Shown here in pieces: positions 15,830 through 24,388 of a DNA stretch of 36,526 nucleotides (its first letter is position 1; each line of letters starts with the position of its first letter). Source of the stretch: an uncultured Eggerthellaceae bacterium (GTDB lineage Bacteria; Actinomycetota; Coriobacteriia; Coriobacteriales; Eggerthellaceae); NCBI GenBank assembly GCA_946618265.1, contig CAMOLA010000017.1, positions 1 to 36,526 on the forward strand. Direction: 5' to 3'. A program made the position numbers and the translations under genes. The notes under the pieces are model-generated. The model saw nothing but the letters and a program-made list of their open reading frames with translations. It was not told where the DNA came from and did no database searches.

Positions 15830-15901
15830 GTATTACCAATTTGGATTTCGTAACACCATGGAGTGTACTGAAAAGTGTTACGGATGTCAAATTTGTAATA
15901 A
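15830..15901. promoter_or_regulatory. Two NikR-like operators flanking the importer promoter
   Basis: GTATTAC-N13-GTAACAC at 15830-15856 and GTGTTAC-N13-GTAATAA at 15875-15901. The first covers the likely transcription start; the second covers the -35 box. Their centres are 45 bp apart. As I recall, comparative genomics predicted GTGTTAC-N13/14-GTAACAC as the NikR site in Desulfovibrio-type bacteria; the present pair departs from it by one and two bases. Repression by a nickel-loaded NikR is inferred. No nikR gene is in the window. Confidence 0.6.
15862..15890 (-). promoter_or_regulatory. Sigma70-type promoter of the importer operon
   Basis: On the minus strand TTGACA (15890-15885), a 17-base spacer and TACACT (15867-15862). 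Transcription should start near 15855, giving a leader of about 55 bases. Confidence 0.8.
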
Positions 15902-15958
15902 CTTGAATTGACTTATAGAAAAAATCGTATTCACGATGCATGCAAGCGGCATTGGGGG

Positions 15959-16098
15959 GAGGTTGTCCAAAAAGCCTGCTTTGTCATTCTGAGCCGAAGG
16001 CGAAGAATCTCCGCGAAGCGGTTTTCCCGGGTCACCGCTTCGCGGGGACCCTTCGCCTTCGGCTCAGGATGACACTTGGGGCATTTTTGGACAACCTC
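15959..16098. mobile_element. MITE-like TGTCATTCTGAGC element, copy 1
   Basis: The core at 15982-16074 starts TGTCATTCTGAGC, ends GCTCAGGATGACA and has further internal symmetry (CGCGAAGCGG / CCGCTTCGCG). In this copy the inverted ends extend outward to GAGGTTGTCCAAAAA (15959) and its complement (16098). Elements with this core are widespread in unrelated bacteria. It lies between the divergent importer operon and metY. Confidence 0.8.
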
Positions 16099-16246
16099 GA
16101 GGGGTGCTAAATCGGCTGGTTCCTCGCGTTGTTTGATACCGATAGCCAGCAAGCAATTTCGTGGAAACCATCTACACCATGGCTTGCGGTATCATTCGTG
16201 AAGGAATATTCGCCGACACGCGATTGAGCGACGATAGGAGCATCAT

Positions 16247-17518
16247 ATGGAGCTGGGCACGACATGCATTCGCGGCGGGTACGCGCCGGGTAACGGGGAG
16301 CCGCGGCAGGTCCCTATCATCCAGTCGACGACGTTTCGCTACGAGACGTCGGAGTATATGGGCAAGCTGTTCGATCTCGAGGCCGAAGGGTATTTCTACA
16401 CGCGCTTGCAGAATCCGACATGCGACCTGGTAGCTGCCAAAATAGCAGCGCTCGAAGGCGGCAGCGCGGCTATGCTCACGTCAAGCGGTCAGGCGGCCAA
16501 TTTCTTCGCAGTGTTCAACATCGCGTGCGCCGGCGACCACGTGGTGGCCAGCAATTCCATCTACGGCGGGACGTACAACCTGTTCGCGGTCACGATGGCC
16601 AAGATGGGGATCGAGTTCACGTTCGTTGCGCCCGATTGCACGCCTGACGAGCTCGATGCGGCGTTCAAGCCCAACACCAAGGCCGTGTTCGGCGAGACCA
16701 TCGCCAACCCGGCGCTCACGGTGCTTGACATCGAGAAGTTTGCGGCCGCGGCGCATGCTCATGGCGTGCCGCTCATCGTCGACAACACCTTCCCCACGCC
16801 CATCATGTGCCGTCCTTTCGAATGGGGCGCCGACATCGTGACGCATTCGACCACCAAGTACATGGATGGACATTCCGCGGCAATTGGAGGATGCATCGTC
16901 GATTCCGGGAAGTTCGACTGGATGGCACATGCGGAGAAGTTCCCCGGGCTCTGCACGCCTGACGAGAGCTATCACGGCATCACCTATGCGGAGCGGTTCG
17001 GGCGCGAGGGCGCTTTCATCACGAAGGCGACGGCGCAGCTCATGCGCGATTTCGGGGCGATGGCCTCGCCGCAGAACGCCTACCTGCTCAACCTCGGCCT
17101 CGAGAGCCTGCACGTGCGCATGGAACGTCATTGCGAAAACGCCCAGGCCATCGCCGAGCACCTCGCCGCGCATCCGCGCGTCAGCTGGGTGAACTACCCC
17201 GGCCTGCCGGGCGACGCGTATCACGAGCTGGCGTGCAAGTACCTGCCCAAGGGCTCGTGCGGCGTGATCAGCTTCGGCGTCGAGGGCGGGCGTGCGGCAG
17301 CCGAGAAGTTCATGCGCAACCTCAAGGTCGCGCACATCGCCACGCACGTGGCCGACGCGGCAACATGCTGTCTGCACCCGGCCTCTTCGACGCATCGCCA
17401 GATGAGCGACGAGGAGCTGGCCGCCGCTGGCGTGCCCGGCGACATGGTGCGCCTCTCGGTTGGCCTCGAAGACGTGACCGACCTGATCGCCGACATCGAC
17501 CAGGCGCTCGAGGCGTAA
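16247..17518 (+). CDS. metY: O-acetylhomoserine sulfhydrylase (O-acetylhomoserine aminocarboxypropyltransferase)
   Basis: 423 residues of the Cys/Met metabolism PLP-enzyme family. It begins GTTCIRGGYAPGNGEPRQVPI and has YTRLQNPT, the sulphate/phosphate-binding SSGQAANFFAVFN, and the PLP lysine in HSTTKYMDGHS (Lys204). The length, about 420-430, fits MetY rather than MetB/MetC (about 380). It makes homocysteine from O-acetylhomoserine and sulfide, so it could feed the homocysteine methyltransferase at 3535. AGGAG lies 6 nt before the ATG. Two stop codons overlap at the end (TAATGA), followed by an intrinsic terminator. Confidence 0.93.
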   Translation: MELGTTCIRGGYAPGNGEPRQVPIIQSTTFRYETSEYMGKLFDLEAEGYFYTRLQNPTCDLVAAKIAALEGGSAAMLTSSGQAANFFAVFNIACAGDHVVASNSIYGGTYNLFAVTMAKMGIEFTFVAPDCTPDELDAAFKPNTKAVFGETIANPALTVLDIEKFAAAAHAHGVPLIVDNTFPTPIMCRPFEWGADIVTHSTTKYMDGHSAAIGGCIVDSGKFDWMAHAEKFPGLCTPDESYHGITYAERFGREGAFITKATAQLMRDFGAMASPQNAYLLNLGLESLHVRMERHCENAQAIAEHLAAHPRVSWVNYPGLPGDAYHELACKYLPKGSCGVISFGVEGGRAAAEKFMRNLKVAHIATHVADAATCCLHPASSTHRQMSDEELAAAGVPGDMVRLSVGLEDVTDLIADIDQALEA

Positions 17519-17586
17519 TGAACTGCGTGCAATAAACCAGTAGCACGGCAGAAACCCATTAGGGTATAATTTTTGGAACAATATAT

Positions 17587-17617
17587 ACGGCAGGGATGAT
17601 AAGTCCCTGCCGTTCGT
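17587..17617 (+). terminator. Terminator between metY and the patatin gene
   Basis: ACGGCAGGGA pairs with TCCCTGCCGT (17587-17613), then TCGTTTT. A TATAAT at 17565-17570 lies just upstream. If that is the promoter of the patatin gene, the hairpin would sit in its leader and could attenuate it; otherwise it simply ends metY. Confidence 0.75.
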
Positions 17618-17672
17618 TTTGCACTGAAACAGGTCTCCAGGGTATCTGTTTCACCAAAAAGGAGATGGGCAG

Positions 17673-18509
17673 ATGATAGGCGTTGTTGACGTCGGCGGCG
17701 GCGAGCGCGGAGCGTACGGCGCGGGCGTATTCGACTGGTGCATGGAAAACGGCGTCAATTTCGACGTGTGCGTGGGCGTGTCGGCGGGCGCGGCCAACTT
17801 GTCGTCGTACATCGCGGGGCAGCTGGGGCGCAATTTCGCGTTCTACGACGAGTACAGTTTCCGGCCCGAGTACATGGGACCCGAACTCGCGGTGCGCACG
17901 CACGAGTTCGTCGACCTCGACTACATCTACGGCGGGCTTTCGAATTCTGACGGCGAATTCCCGCTGGACTACCCCGCCATGGTGGAGTCCGGCAAGCAGT
18001 TCATCATCGTGGCGACCGACGCTCAGAGCGGGCTTCCCGTTTACTTCACGCTCGACGACATGGCGCAGGACGATTACGCGCCGGTTAAGGCGTCATCGGC
18101 GCTCCCTGTCGTGAACAAGCCCTACCCCGTTCACGGAAGGCCGTGCTTCGACGGCGGGCTTTCGGACCCGATTCCAATCGAGCAGGCCCTTAACGCGGGA
18201 TGCGATAAGGTCGTCGTGGTGCTCACGCGACCGCGCGACTACTACCGCAAGCCCGACCGCGACATACGTTTCGCCCGCCTGGTCAGACCGAAGTACCCGC
18301 GTATAGCCGATGCGTTGGCCAACCGCGCTGGGCTGTACAACCTGCAGCTCGACCGCGCCAAACGCTACGAGCGCGAGGGAAAGGTTCTCATCGTCGCGCC
18401 AGACGACATCGGCGACATGCAGACGCTGACCAAGGACCACGACGCGATCGAGGGTCTCTACGCCAAGGGCCTGCGCGACGCGAGCGCAATCGCCGATTTC
18501 CTCGCTTAG
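17673..18509 (+). CDS. Patatin-like phospholipase family protein
   Basis: 278 residues. The patatin fold marks are visible: the oxyanion-hole stretch GGGERGAYGAGV (8-19), the nucleophile elbow GVSAG (Ser37) and the catalytic DGG (Asp160 in FDGGLSDPIP). This matches the YjjU/RssA-like bacterial branch, which hydrolyses acyl chains of phospholipids or related lipids. No signal peptide, so it is cytoplasmic or membrane-peripheral. AAGGAG lies 8 nt before the ATG. It may be expressed by read-through from metY or from its own promoter in the 150-base gap. Confidence 0.9.
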   Translation: MIGVVDVGGGERGAYGAGVFDWCMENGVNFDVCVGVSAGAANLSSYIAGQLGRNFAFYDEYSFRPEYMGPELAVRTHEFVDLDYIYGGLSNSDGEFPLDYPAMVESGKQFIIVATDAQSGLPVYFTLDDMAQDDYAPVKASSALPVVNKPYPVHGRPCFDGGLSDPIPIEQALNAGCDKVVVVLTRPRDYYRKPDRDIRFARLVRPKYPRIADALANRAGLYNLQLDRAKRYEREGKVLIVAPDDIGDMQTLTKDHDAIEGLYAKGLRDASAIADFLA

Positions 18510-18572
18510 CCCCCGGGCAGCATCAAGAGAGCCTTCAGGGTTGCCCCGGGCTGCCGGGAGGAGCGGCGGAAC

Positions 18573-18663
18573 TGTCATCCTGAGCGAAGCGAAGGATTCC
18601 CGCGAAGCGGTTTACCCAGGTCACCGCTTCGCGGGGATCCTTCGCCTTCGGCTCAGGATGACA
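18573..18663. mobile_element. MITE-like TGTCATCCTGAGC element, copy 2
   Basis: A 91-bp relative of the 15982-16074 core: same ends (TGTCATCCTGAGC / GCTCAGGATGACA) and the same internal CGCGAAGCGG symmetry, without the extended GAGGTTGTCC arms. It lies between the convergent patatin and trmL genes and may serve as a shared hairpin at their 3' ends. Confidence 0.8.
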
Positions 18664-18753
18664 GGGTGGAACGATTCTTGAACGCTCTTCCACTCAAGCA
18701 AACACGACCCCGAGAATGTGTCGGAAGGACAGTTTCCCCAACTCATTCAGCGG

Positions 18754-19215
18754 CTACACGAGGTTGGGGAAAGCGTGTTGGCGCAGGGCCTCGTAAGCGG
18801 CGATGGCGACGGCATTGGAGAGGTTGAGGCTGCGCAGGCCATCGCGCATGGGAATGCGCACGCAGCGGTCGGCGAAGCGCGCGAGGATATCCGGATCGAT
18901 GCCCGCGCTCTCGCGGCCGAACAGCAGGAAGGCGTCCTCACCGTAGCTCACGTCGGCGAAGATGCGCTCGGTTTGGCCCGTGAACAGGTGCAACTCGTCT
19001 TTGCCATGCTCGTCGAGAAACGCCTCGACGCACGGCCAGCGCACGATGTCGACCTCGTCCCAGTAATCGCAGCCCGCGCGCGCCAGGTTGCGCTGCGTCA
19101 GCCGGAAACCCATGGGCTCGACCAGGTGCAGCCGCGCGCCCGTGCACGCGCACGTCCGCGCGATGTTGCCCGTGTTCTGCGGTATTTCCGGTTCTATCAA
19201 CACGATGTTGAGCAT
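18754..19215 (-). CDS. trmL: tRNA (cytidine(34)-2'-O)-methyltransferase
   Basis: 153 residues of the SPOUT superfamily, the short TrmL/YibK form without an RNA-binding extension. Motif 1 is EPEIPQNTGNIARTC, motif 2 LLFGRESAGI, and motif 3 RIPMRDGLRSLNLSNAVAIA, which forms the knot that binds S-adenosylmethionine. It methylates the wobble ribose of certain leucine tRNAs. GGAGGAGA lies 6 nt before the ATG. Confidence 0.93.
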   Translation of the reverse strand: MLNIVLIEPEIPQNTGNIARTCACTGARLHLVEPMGFRLTQRNLARAGCDYWDEVDIVRWPCVEAFLDEHGKDELHLFTGQTERIFADVSYGEDAFLLFGRESAGIDPDILARFADRCVRIPMRDGLRSLNLSNAVAIAAYEALRQHAFPNLV

Positions 19216-19865
19216 GTTTCATCTCCTCCAAACCCTCGCGTGAACGCGGGACGAAGGAATGATTAGTGAAGTCGCTCCAAAAGCTCGCTCCCACATGAGC
19301 GCGCCTCCGCACCCCGTTCACGCATATTTGAACACTCCTCCGATGCCCCTATTCACGGACTATCGTATGGAGACATTCCGAGAGCTCGGCTCCCGCATGA
19401 GCGTGCCTCCGCACCCTTTCCACGTGCACACGAAAGCGCCCCCCATGAGCGCGCCTCCGTGCCCTTTCCACGTGCACATTATCGTACATATCGCGCTCAA
19501 ACCGCCATCTGAGATATTTCATGGTAGAAATCAGGCCAAATGTACGATTACCAGCCCGAAGAGACGCGATTATTCGTACATTTAGCCCCATTCCTGCCAA
19601 CTCATCGTACATTTAGCCGCATTCCTACCACGAGAAAGCGCGATTGGCAAGTTTCGGGCTGAATGTACGAATCCAGCTGCGCGCACCCCACCAGCCTCCG
19701 CAGTCCCGGGGCAACAAGTGCACGGGCGGCTACCTGGGGAATCGGGGCGATTACCGGGAAGGCGCTTCGCGCCCGAGGCAATCGCGCACGGCAGCTTCCG
19801 TGAAGCCGGGCGGATGTCGCGCTCCGGGGCGCCAGGTACACCGTCAGCAACCGTCACATCCCAAG
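19216..19865. repeat. 650-bp non-coding stretch with two kinds of short repeats
   Basis: Three direct copies of ATGAGCGCGCCTCCG occur at about 19294, 19397 and 19445; the last two extend to about 34 bases, ending TTTCCACGTGCAC. Downstream, four copies of GGCTAAATGTACGA-like sequence lie in both orientations (plus strand near 19532 and 19648; minus strand near 19570 and 19605). The rest up to the ABC-F stop codon shows no gene. Spacing is irregular and flanking sequence is unrelated, so it is not a CRISPR array. Confidence 0.7.
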
Positions 19866-22016
19866 CTACTGTGCGGCTTGACGGGCCATCTCCTCTTCGA
19901 GCTCCTCGTTGAGCAGCAGCCATTCCTCCTCGGCATGGGCAATGCGCTGCTTGAGCTTGGCATGCTCGGCGATGATGTCGCTCGTGGAATCCTCGCGCGT
20001 GTAGAAATCGGGATCGGCGAGCAGCTCCATCACCTCGGCCATGCGCGCGTTATCGCGCTCCATCTGCGCGTCGAGCTCGGCGATGCGCTTGCGATGGTTC
20101 TTGAGCGCGGCATAGGCGCGGTTGCGAGCCTCGGCCTCGCGACGCTTCTGCTCCTTGGACTTGGGTGCCGAGCCTTTCGCGGCCGTCAATTGCACGGGAC
20201 CGGGCGCCGGCTGCTTTTCGCCGCGATGGCGCCGCACGGTCACGGTCGTCTCCTGCGCTTGCGCAGCGGCGTTCGTGGCCTCGCCCTTCCCCTTCGAGCC
20301 GCTCCTGCCGCCCGACGAGCCGGTCACGGCCGACATCGCCTGCGAGTTGTGGCCGAGCGTTCCCGACTTGCCGCGGCCCGCGGCGCGCGACTCGTCCACG
20401 ATGCTGCGGTCCTCGTCGGCCTGGTCGGTCTTGAACAGGTAGTAGTCGTAATCGCCCGGATAATCGGTCAGCTTGCCGGGCTTGACCTCGACGATGCGGT
20501 TGGCCACGCTGCGGATGAGGTGGCGGTCGTGCGTGATGAGCAGGATCGTTCCCTCGAAGTGCAGAAGCGCCTGCTCCAGCACGTCGGCGCTCGAGATGTC
20601 CAGGTGGTTGGTCGGCTCGTCCAGGCACAGCAACGGCGTGGGCGCGACCAGCATCTTCGCCAGCGCGAGGCGGCTCTTCTCGCCGCCCGACAAGACGCTG
20701 ACCTTCTTGTCGACGTCATCGCCGTTGAACAGGAACGCCCCGAGCAACGTGCGGACTTGCGATATGGTCCAACCCGGCGCCACGCGGTCGAGCTCCTCGA
20801 ACACGGTATTGCCCGAGTTGAGCTCTTCCAGCTGGTGCTGCGCGTAGTACGTCTTGGTGACGTGCGTGCCGTACGTCACGGTGCCTGCATCGGGCGCGAG
20901 CGCGCCGGCGATCATCTTGAGCAACGTGGACTTGCCCGCGCCGTTGGGCCCGACGAGCGCCACTTTGTCACCGCGGTACAGCTTGAAATCCTGACCGTCG
21001 TAGACGACGTTGTCGCCATAGCGCTTGACCAGTCCCTGCGCCTTCACGACCTCGTCGCCGGTTCGCGGCGGCTGGTTGAAGTTGAAATGCACCGTCTTGC
21101 GCTCCTCGGGGATGGCCACGAGGTTTTCGCGCAGGCGCTCGAGCTTCTTCTCGCGATCCTGCGCCTGACGGGCCTTCGTCGCCTTGTAGCGGAACTTCTC
21201 GACGAACGCTTCGAGGCGCGCGATCTCCTGCAGCTGCTGGGCTTGCTCGGCTTTGAGCTGCTCGATGTGCTGCTCGCGGGCGCGCAGGTATGCAGTGTAG
21301 TTGCCCTTGTACAGGTTGACCTGACCGTTATCGATTTCGGCGACGCGGTCGACCATGTTGTCCATGAAGGCGCGGTCGTGGCTGACGACGATGACGGCCC
21401 CCGAGTACCCGCGCAGGAAGCTCTCAAGCCAACGGACCGACTCGAGATCCAGATGGTTGGTGGGCTCGTCGAGCAGCAGCACATCGGGATTGCGCACGAG
21501 AAGCTTAGCCAACGCGAGGCGCATCTGCCAGCCACCGGAAAACTCGGTCGTGTGGCGCACCATGTCGCTTTCCTTGAAGCCGAGGCCGAAGAGCACGCTG
21601 CGCACCTTCGACTCGATGGTGTACCCACCCAGGATCTCGTAGTTGTCGCGCGCGCGGCCGGCAGCGGCGAGCTGCTGCTCGGTGGGATTGGCGCCCAGCT
21701 CGCGCTCGAGCTTCTTCAGGCGCCGCTCGGCCTCCAGGATCTCGGTCTGGGAGGACAGCACCTCCTCGAAGACGGGATTGTCGCCCATCTCGATCGCTTC
21801 CTGCTCGAGGTAGCCGATCGAAGCGTCCTTCGCCAGGACGACCCGCCCCTCGTCGGCGTCTTCCTGGCCGGTGATGATGCGCAGCATCGTGGTCTTGCCC
21901 GCGCCGTTGGGACCGACGAGCGCCAGGTGATCGTAGGCCTCCAGTCGCAACGCGACGTTGGCGAACAGCGTGCGCCCGCCGAATGACTTCGTAATATGCT
22001 CCAGTTGAAGGATCAA
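19866..22016 (-). CDS. ABC-F family ATPase (Uup/EttA-like), TTG start
   Basis: 716 residues, soluble, with two ABC domains and no membrane domain. Domain one has Walker A GPNGAGKT (35-42), signature FSGGW and Walker [12 protein letters not shown] (Glu184). A charged linker with an arm-like helix follows ([20 protein letters not shown]), then domain two ([28 protein letters not shown]). A low-complexity linker leads to a C-terminal coiled coil (about 630-716). ABC-F proteins bind the ribosomal E site and modulate translation; some protect against antibiotics. The Uup-like coiled coil argues for a housekeeping role. The start is TTG at 22016, supported by GGGGGAG 5 nt upstream; no in-frame ATG fits the domain start. 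Confidence 0.9.
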   Translation of the reverse strand: MILQLEHITKSFGGRTLFANVALRLEAYDHLALVGPNGAGKTTMLRIITGQEDADEGRVVLAKDASIGYLEQEAIEMGDNPVFEEVLSSQTEILEAERRLKKLERELGANPTEQQLAAAGRARDNYEILGGYTIESKVRSVLFGLGFKESDMVRHTTEFSGGWQMRLALAKLLVRNPDVLLLDEPTNHLDLESVRWLESFLRGYSGAVIVVSHDRAFMDNMVDRVAEIDNGQVNLYKGNYTAYLRAREQHIEQLKAEQAQQLQEIARLEAFVEKFRYKATKARQAQDREKKLERLRENLVAIPEERKTVHFNFNQPPRTGDEVVKAQGLVKRYGDNVVYDGQDFKLYRGDKVALVGPNGAGKSTLLKMIAGALAPDAGTVTYGTHVTKTYYAQHQLEELNSGNTVFEELDRVAPGWTISQVRTLLGAFLFNGDDVDKKVSVLSGGEKSRLALAKMLVAPTPLLCLDEPTNHLDISSADVLEQALLHFEGTILLITHDRHLIRSVANRIVEVKPGKLTDYPGDYDYYLFKTDQADEDRSIVDESRAAGRGKSGTLGHNSQAMSAVTGSSGGRSGSKGKGEATNAAAQAQETTVTVRRHRGEKQPAPGPVQLTAAKGSAPKSKEQKRREAEARNRAYAALKNHRKRIAELDAQMERDNARMAEVMELLADPDFYTREDSTSDIIAEHAKLKQRIAHAEEEWLLLNEELEEEMARQAAQ

Positions 22017-22055
22017 ATCCGCTCCCCCGTTACCATTTGTTCCTGCATGACCGCG

Positions 22056-22176
22056 CTCGCATGCCAGCGCGTTGCCGCACCGTCGCGACCCTGTTCACAT
22101 GTCAGCACGTTTCCGAGCCGCCGTGCGACCGCACTTCCCACTCGCATGCCAGCGCGTTGCCGCACCGCCGCGCGAC
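22056..22176. repeat. 35-bp direct repeat upstream of the ABC-F gene
   Basis: CTCGCATGCCAGCGCGTTGC begins at 22056 and again at 22141, with near identity continuing for about 35 bases. Between and after lie further GCATG/CCGC-rich stretches. The gap 22017-22348 has no gene; the promoter of the TTG-started gene must lie here, but no clear -10 was seen. Confidence 0.65.
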
Positions 22177-22348
22177 CGCGCTACTGCATGCCGCAGCACA
22201 GTTGCCCTCTATGCGTCACCGCGCAAAGGCTTCACCTCTTTGCGCCGCCCCGCCATCTCGCAACGCTTTCTCGCACTCGCCTCGCCGCATCCTAGCGCAG
22301 CAATACGTTTGCGAAGTTACCGCAAGCGCATTTTGCATGCTATGCATC

Positions 22349-22374
22349 AAAAAAGGCCGTCCGAAGACGGCCTC
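22349..22374 (-). terminator. Terminator of the tRNA-Val transcript
   Basis: On the minus strand GAGGCCGTCTTCGGACGGCC is followed by six T. It begins 9 nt after the encoded CCA of the tRNA. Confidence 0.9.
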
Positions 22375-22382
22375 TCATTTCG

Positions 22383-22457
22383 TGGTGGACGCTACTGGAT
22401 TTGAACCAGTGACCCCCGCCGTGTGAAGGCGATGCTCTCCCGCTGAGCCAAGCGTCC
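22383..22457 (-). tRNA. tRNA-Val(CAC)
   Basis: 75 nt with encoded CCA. The acceptor stem GGACGCT/AGCGTCC is perfect, the D-stem is GCTC/GAGC, the anticodon stem TCGCC/GGCGG has a loop TTCACAC (anticodon CAC, valine), and the T-arm is ACTGG-TTCAAAT-CCAGT. It is followed by an intrinsic terminator and stands alone. Confidence 0.95.
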
Positions 22458-22711
22458 ATAAGCGATTCAACGCATCGGTAATTGTAACGGCTCACACGCG
22501 CTGTTGCAAGCCGCTTTCCACTCGCCTTCGCAAAATCGCCGCATGTGCCCAAGCCACGTTCGTGTTTCCGCACGCTCCGAACACCCGCATGCACCGCACA
22601 TGCTCCACATGTTCCGAATGCCCCGCGCAACGATATGCTCCACACGTTCAAGACGCCACGCGCGCCCCGTATAAGCAGACCCAATACTCGTAGCCATGTT
22701 GCCTAAACTCG

Positions 22712-23058
22712 AAAACCGCAAGCGAAACGCGATTTGGTGCACAGCAAAGCACCCGATTGCTCTGAATCGCGGTTCGCTCGCGGTTTATAACCTCGCACAA
22801 GAAATGCGACCTGGGGAAACGTTTACGGCAGGCGAGCAATTGAACGAAAAACCGCAAGCGAAACGCGATTTGATGCACTAACGAGCCCCCAGATGCACGG
22901 GATTGCGGTTCGCTCGCGGTTTCGAAGCCTCTCCAGTGATCGCAACCTGCGGAAACGCCAGAGGCAGGCAGGAACTCAAGCGAAAAACCTTGAGCGAAAC
23001 GCGATTTGGTGCACGGATCCGCGCCAGATTGCACTGGATTGCGGTTCGCTCGCGGTTT
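22712..23058 (+). repeat. Hairpin array A: three 136-bp units
   Basis: Left arms (AAAACCGCAAGCGAAACGCG and variants) begin at 22712, 22848 and 22984, exactly 136 bases apart. Each is followed by GATTTGGTGCA, about 16 variable bases, and an inverted right arm ending GCGGTTCGCTCGCGGTTT. The 60 bases between hairpins also share a core (GCGACCTGGGGAAACG and variants). It lies between tRNA-Val and the nuclease-like gene. The same unit in the same orientation recurs downstream of that gene. Confidence 0.85.
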
Positions 23059-23357
23059 CGGGATACGGGAGACGCCTCAGCTTAGCTCGCACCGTTAACC
23101 CCTGCAAAGACGCGACGCAAAAACACGGCTTGATGCGTATTCACATTTCCGCGATAGTCCCAAGACGCTATAAACTTCTAGCACCCACGAGCGCACCTTC
23201 TACAAAGCATTAGAGCACCCGGAGCAAGGATGGCGCGGTGCAATCCGATTCGCCGCACAGAGCTGGGCACAAGACGTAATAAAACCCCCGAAAAGCTACC
23301 GTTTTACTATCAAAAATTCGCTCCTTATATACCGACCATTCTGCACTATTTTACCTC
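23059..23357. other. Gap between array A and the nuclease-gene promoter
   Basis: About 300 bases of lower GC than the arrays. Apart from the promoter at its right edge I see no gene or repeat. Confidence 0.4.
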
Positions 23358-23385
23358 TTGAAATGCGATATCGTTCTGCTACAAT
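23358..23385 (+). promoter_or_regulatory. Promoter predicted to give a leaderless mRNA
   Basis: TTGAAA (23358-23363), a 16-base spacer and TACAAT (23380-23385). The ATG of the nuclease-like gene starts 8 bases after the -10, where transcription itself would begin. No ribosome site precedes the ATG, which fits leaderless translation. Confidence 0.7.
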
Positions 23386-23392
23386 CGCCTGA

Positions 23393-24388
23393 ATGAATCT
23401 CGTATTCGACATAGCATCTTCTATCGAATTTTGGCGCCAACGCTATCCGGCCGACCGGATGCCGAAACCGCCATTGCCGATCGTTCCGGGCGATGCCGCT
23501 TTTCGGCGAAGCGACATCATGCCGCTCGTGCCCGATTGGGTCGATGAGCAGTATCTTGAACCTACAGACGGCATCTTCCACGCGCTCGCGTTCGATGCGG
23601 GCCGTTGCAAGACGCTCAAGGATATAACTGTCCACATATGGACCGGCCCGATTCCCGAAGGTTCGTTTTACGAGCTGCAGTCCGGTGTGCTCGTCGAATC
23701 GCCGGCATTCATGTTCTTGCATGCGGCTTCTATACTCGATTTTACGAACTTGATAGCATTCGGAGACGAGCTCTGCGGACTCTACAGCTTCGACGCTCGC
23801 GAGAAACGCGGTTTTCGAAAGCGTAAGTATCCGCTTATTACCACAATTGGACTGCAGAATTACCTTCTAACCGCCAAAAACTGCCGCAGCACCAAACGCG
23901 CTATGCGAGCGTTGCATTACGTTGTCGACAATTCTGCATCGCCCATGGAGACGTTCGACGAAATGACCATGTGCCTTCCCTATCGTCTTGGCGGTTACGG
24001 CTTCTCACGCATGAATATGAACGAAGAAATAGAGCTTACCGCGCGAGCTGCGCGAATCGCCAAGCGCAATACATGCCGCCTCGATATGGGATACAAAGAC
24101 CTTTTCCTCGACATCGAGCATCATGGAAAGTTAGACCATTCATCCGACGAAGAAAAGGAATCGGATTTCGCGCGCGTAAGCGGGCTCAAAGAAATGGGAT
24201 TCGAAGTCGTTGAACTAACGAAAGCTCAAGTCGGCGACTTGTTTGCCTATGAAATCATCATTCAGCGAATTGCCAAGGAGAAGCTTCATAAACGGCTGCA
24301 GAAGAGCGCCCTCGGAGCAACGGCCGAACGATTGGCGCTACGCAAAGCGCTCTTCTCGTGGAACAGATCAAGCGGTCGTATACGATGA
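23393..24388 (+). CDS. DUF559-like protein with PD-(D/E)XK nuclease signature
   Basis: 331 residues. Residues 1-180 carry no domain I can name. SPMETFDE (183-190) matches the SPxE(T/S) helix that commonly precedes DUF559 nuclease domains. The C-terminal third has the restriction-endonuclease-like pattern: RLDMGY (Asp231), LDIEHHGK (Glu242, Lys246), DFARVSGLKEMGFEVVELT (Asp258, Arg261). This is the DUF559/Vsr-like fold, so DNA cleavage or nicking is likely, with unknown target. An AbiEi-like regulator role, which uses a similar layout, is an alternative. Codon composition is lower in GC than its neighbours. The gene is bracketed by hairpin arrays A and B, which may be its target or its mobile context. 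Confidence 0.75.
   Translation: MNLVFDIASSIEFWRQRYPADRMPKPPLPIVPGDAAFRRSDIMPLVPDWVDEQYLEPTDGIFHALAFDAGRCKTLKDITVHIWTGPIPEGSFYELQSGVLVESPAFMFLHAASILDFTNLIAFGDELCGLYSFDAREKRGFRKRKYPLITTIGLQNYLLTAKNCRSTKRAMRALHYVVDNSASPMETFDEMTMCLPYRLGGYGFSRMNMNEEIELTARAARIAKRNTCRLDMGYKDLFLDIEHHGKLDHSSDEEKESDFARVSGLKEMGFEVVELTKAQVGDLFAYEIIIQRIAKEKLHKRLQKSALGATAERLALRKALFSWNRSSGRIR

Noticed and set aside
16099..16246. SAM riboswitch upstream of metY
   Set aside because: No conserved cores of SAM-I, SAM-II or SAM-IV classes could be recognised; only generic stem pairing.
19294..19477. CRISPR array from the three ATGAGCGCGCCTCCG repeats
   Set aside because: Only three copies with unequal spacing (about 103 and 48 bases) and variable repeat length.
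19644..21986. 780-codon plus-strand frame opposite the ABC-F gene
   Set aside because: Antisense shadow caused by high GC; the minus frame has two complete ABC domains.
22383..22457. tRNA-Val as integration site for the serine recombinase
   Set aside because: The recombinase lies 11 kb away, large serine recombinases rarely use tRNA genes, and no repeat of the tRNA 3' end was seen nearby.
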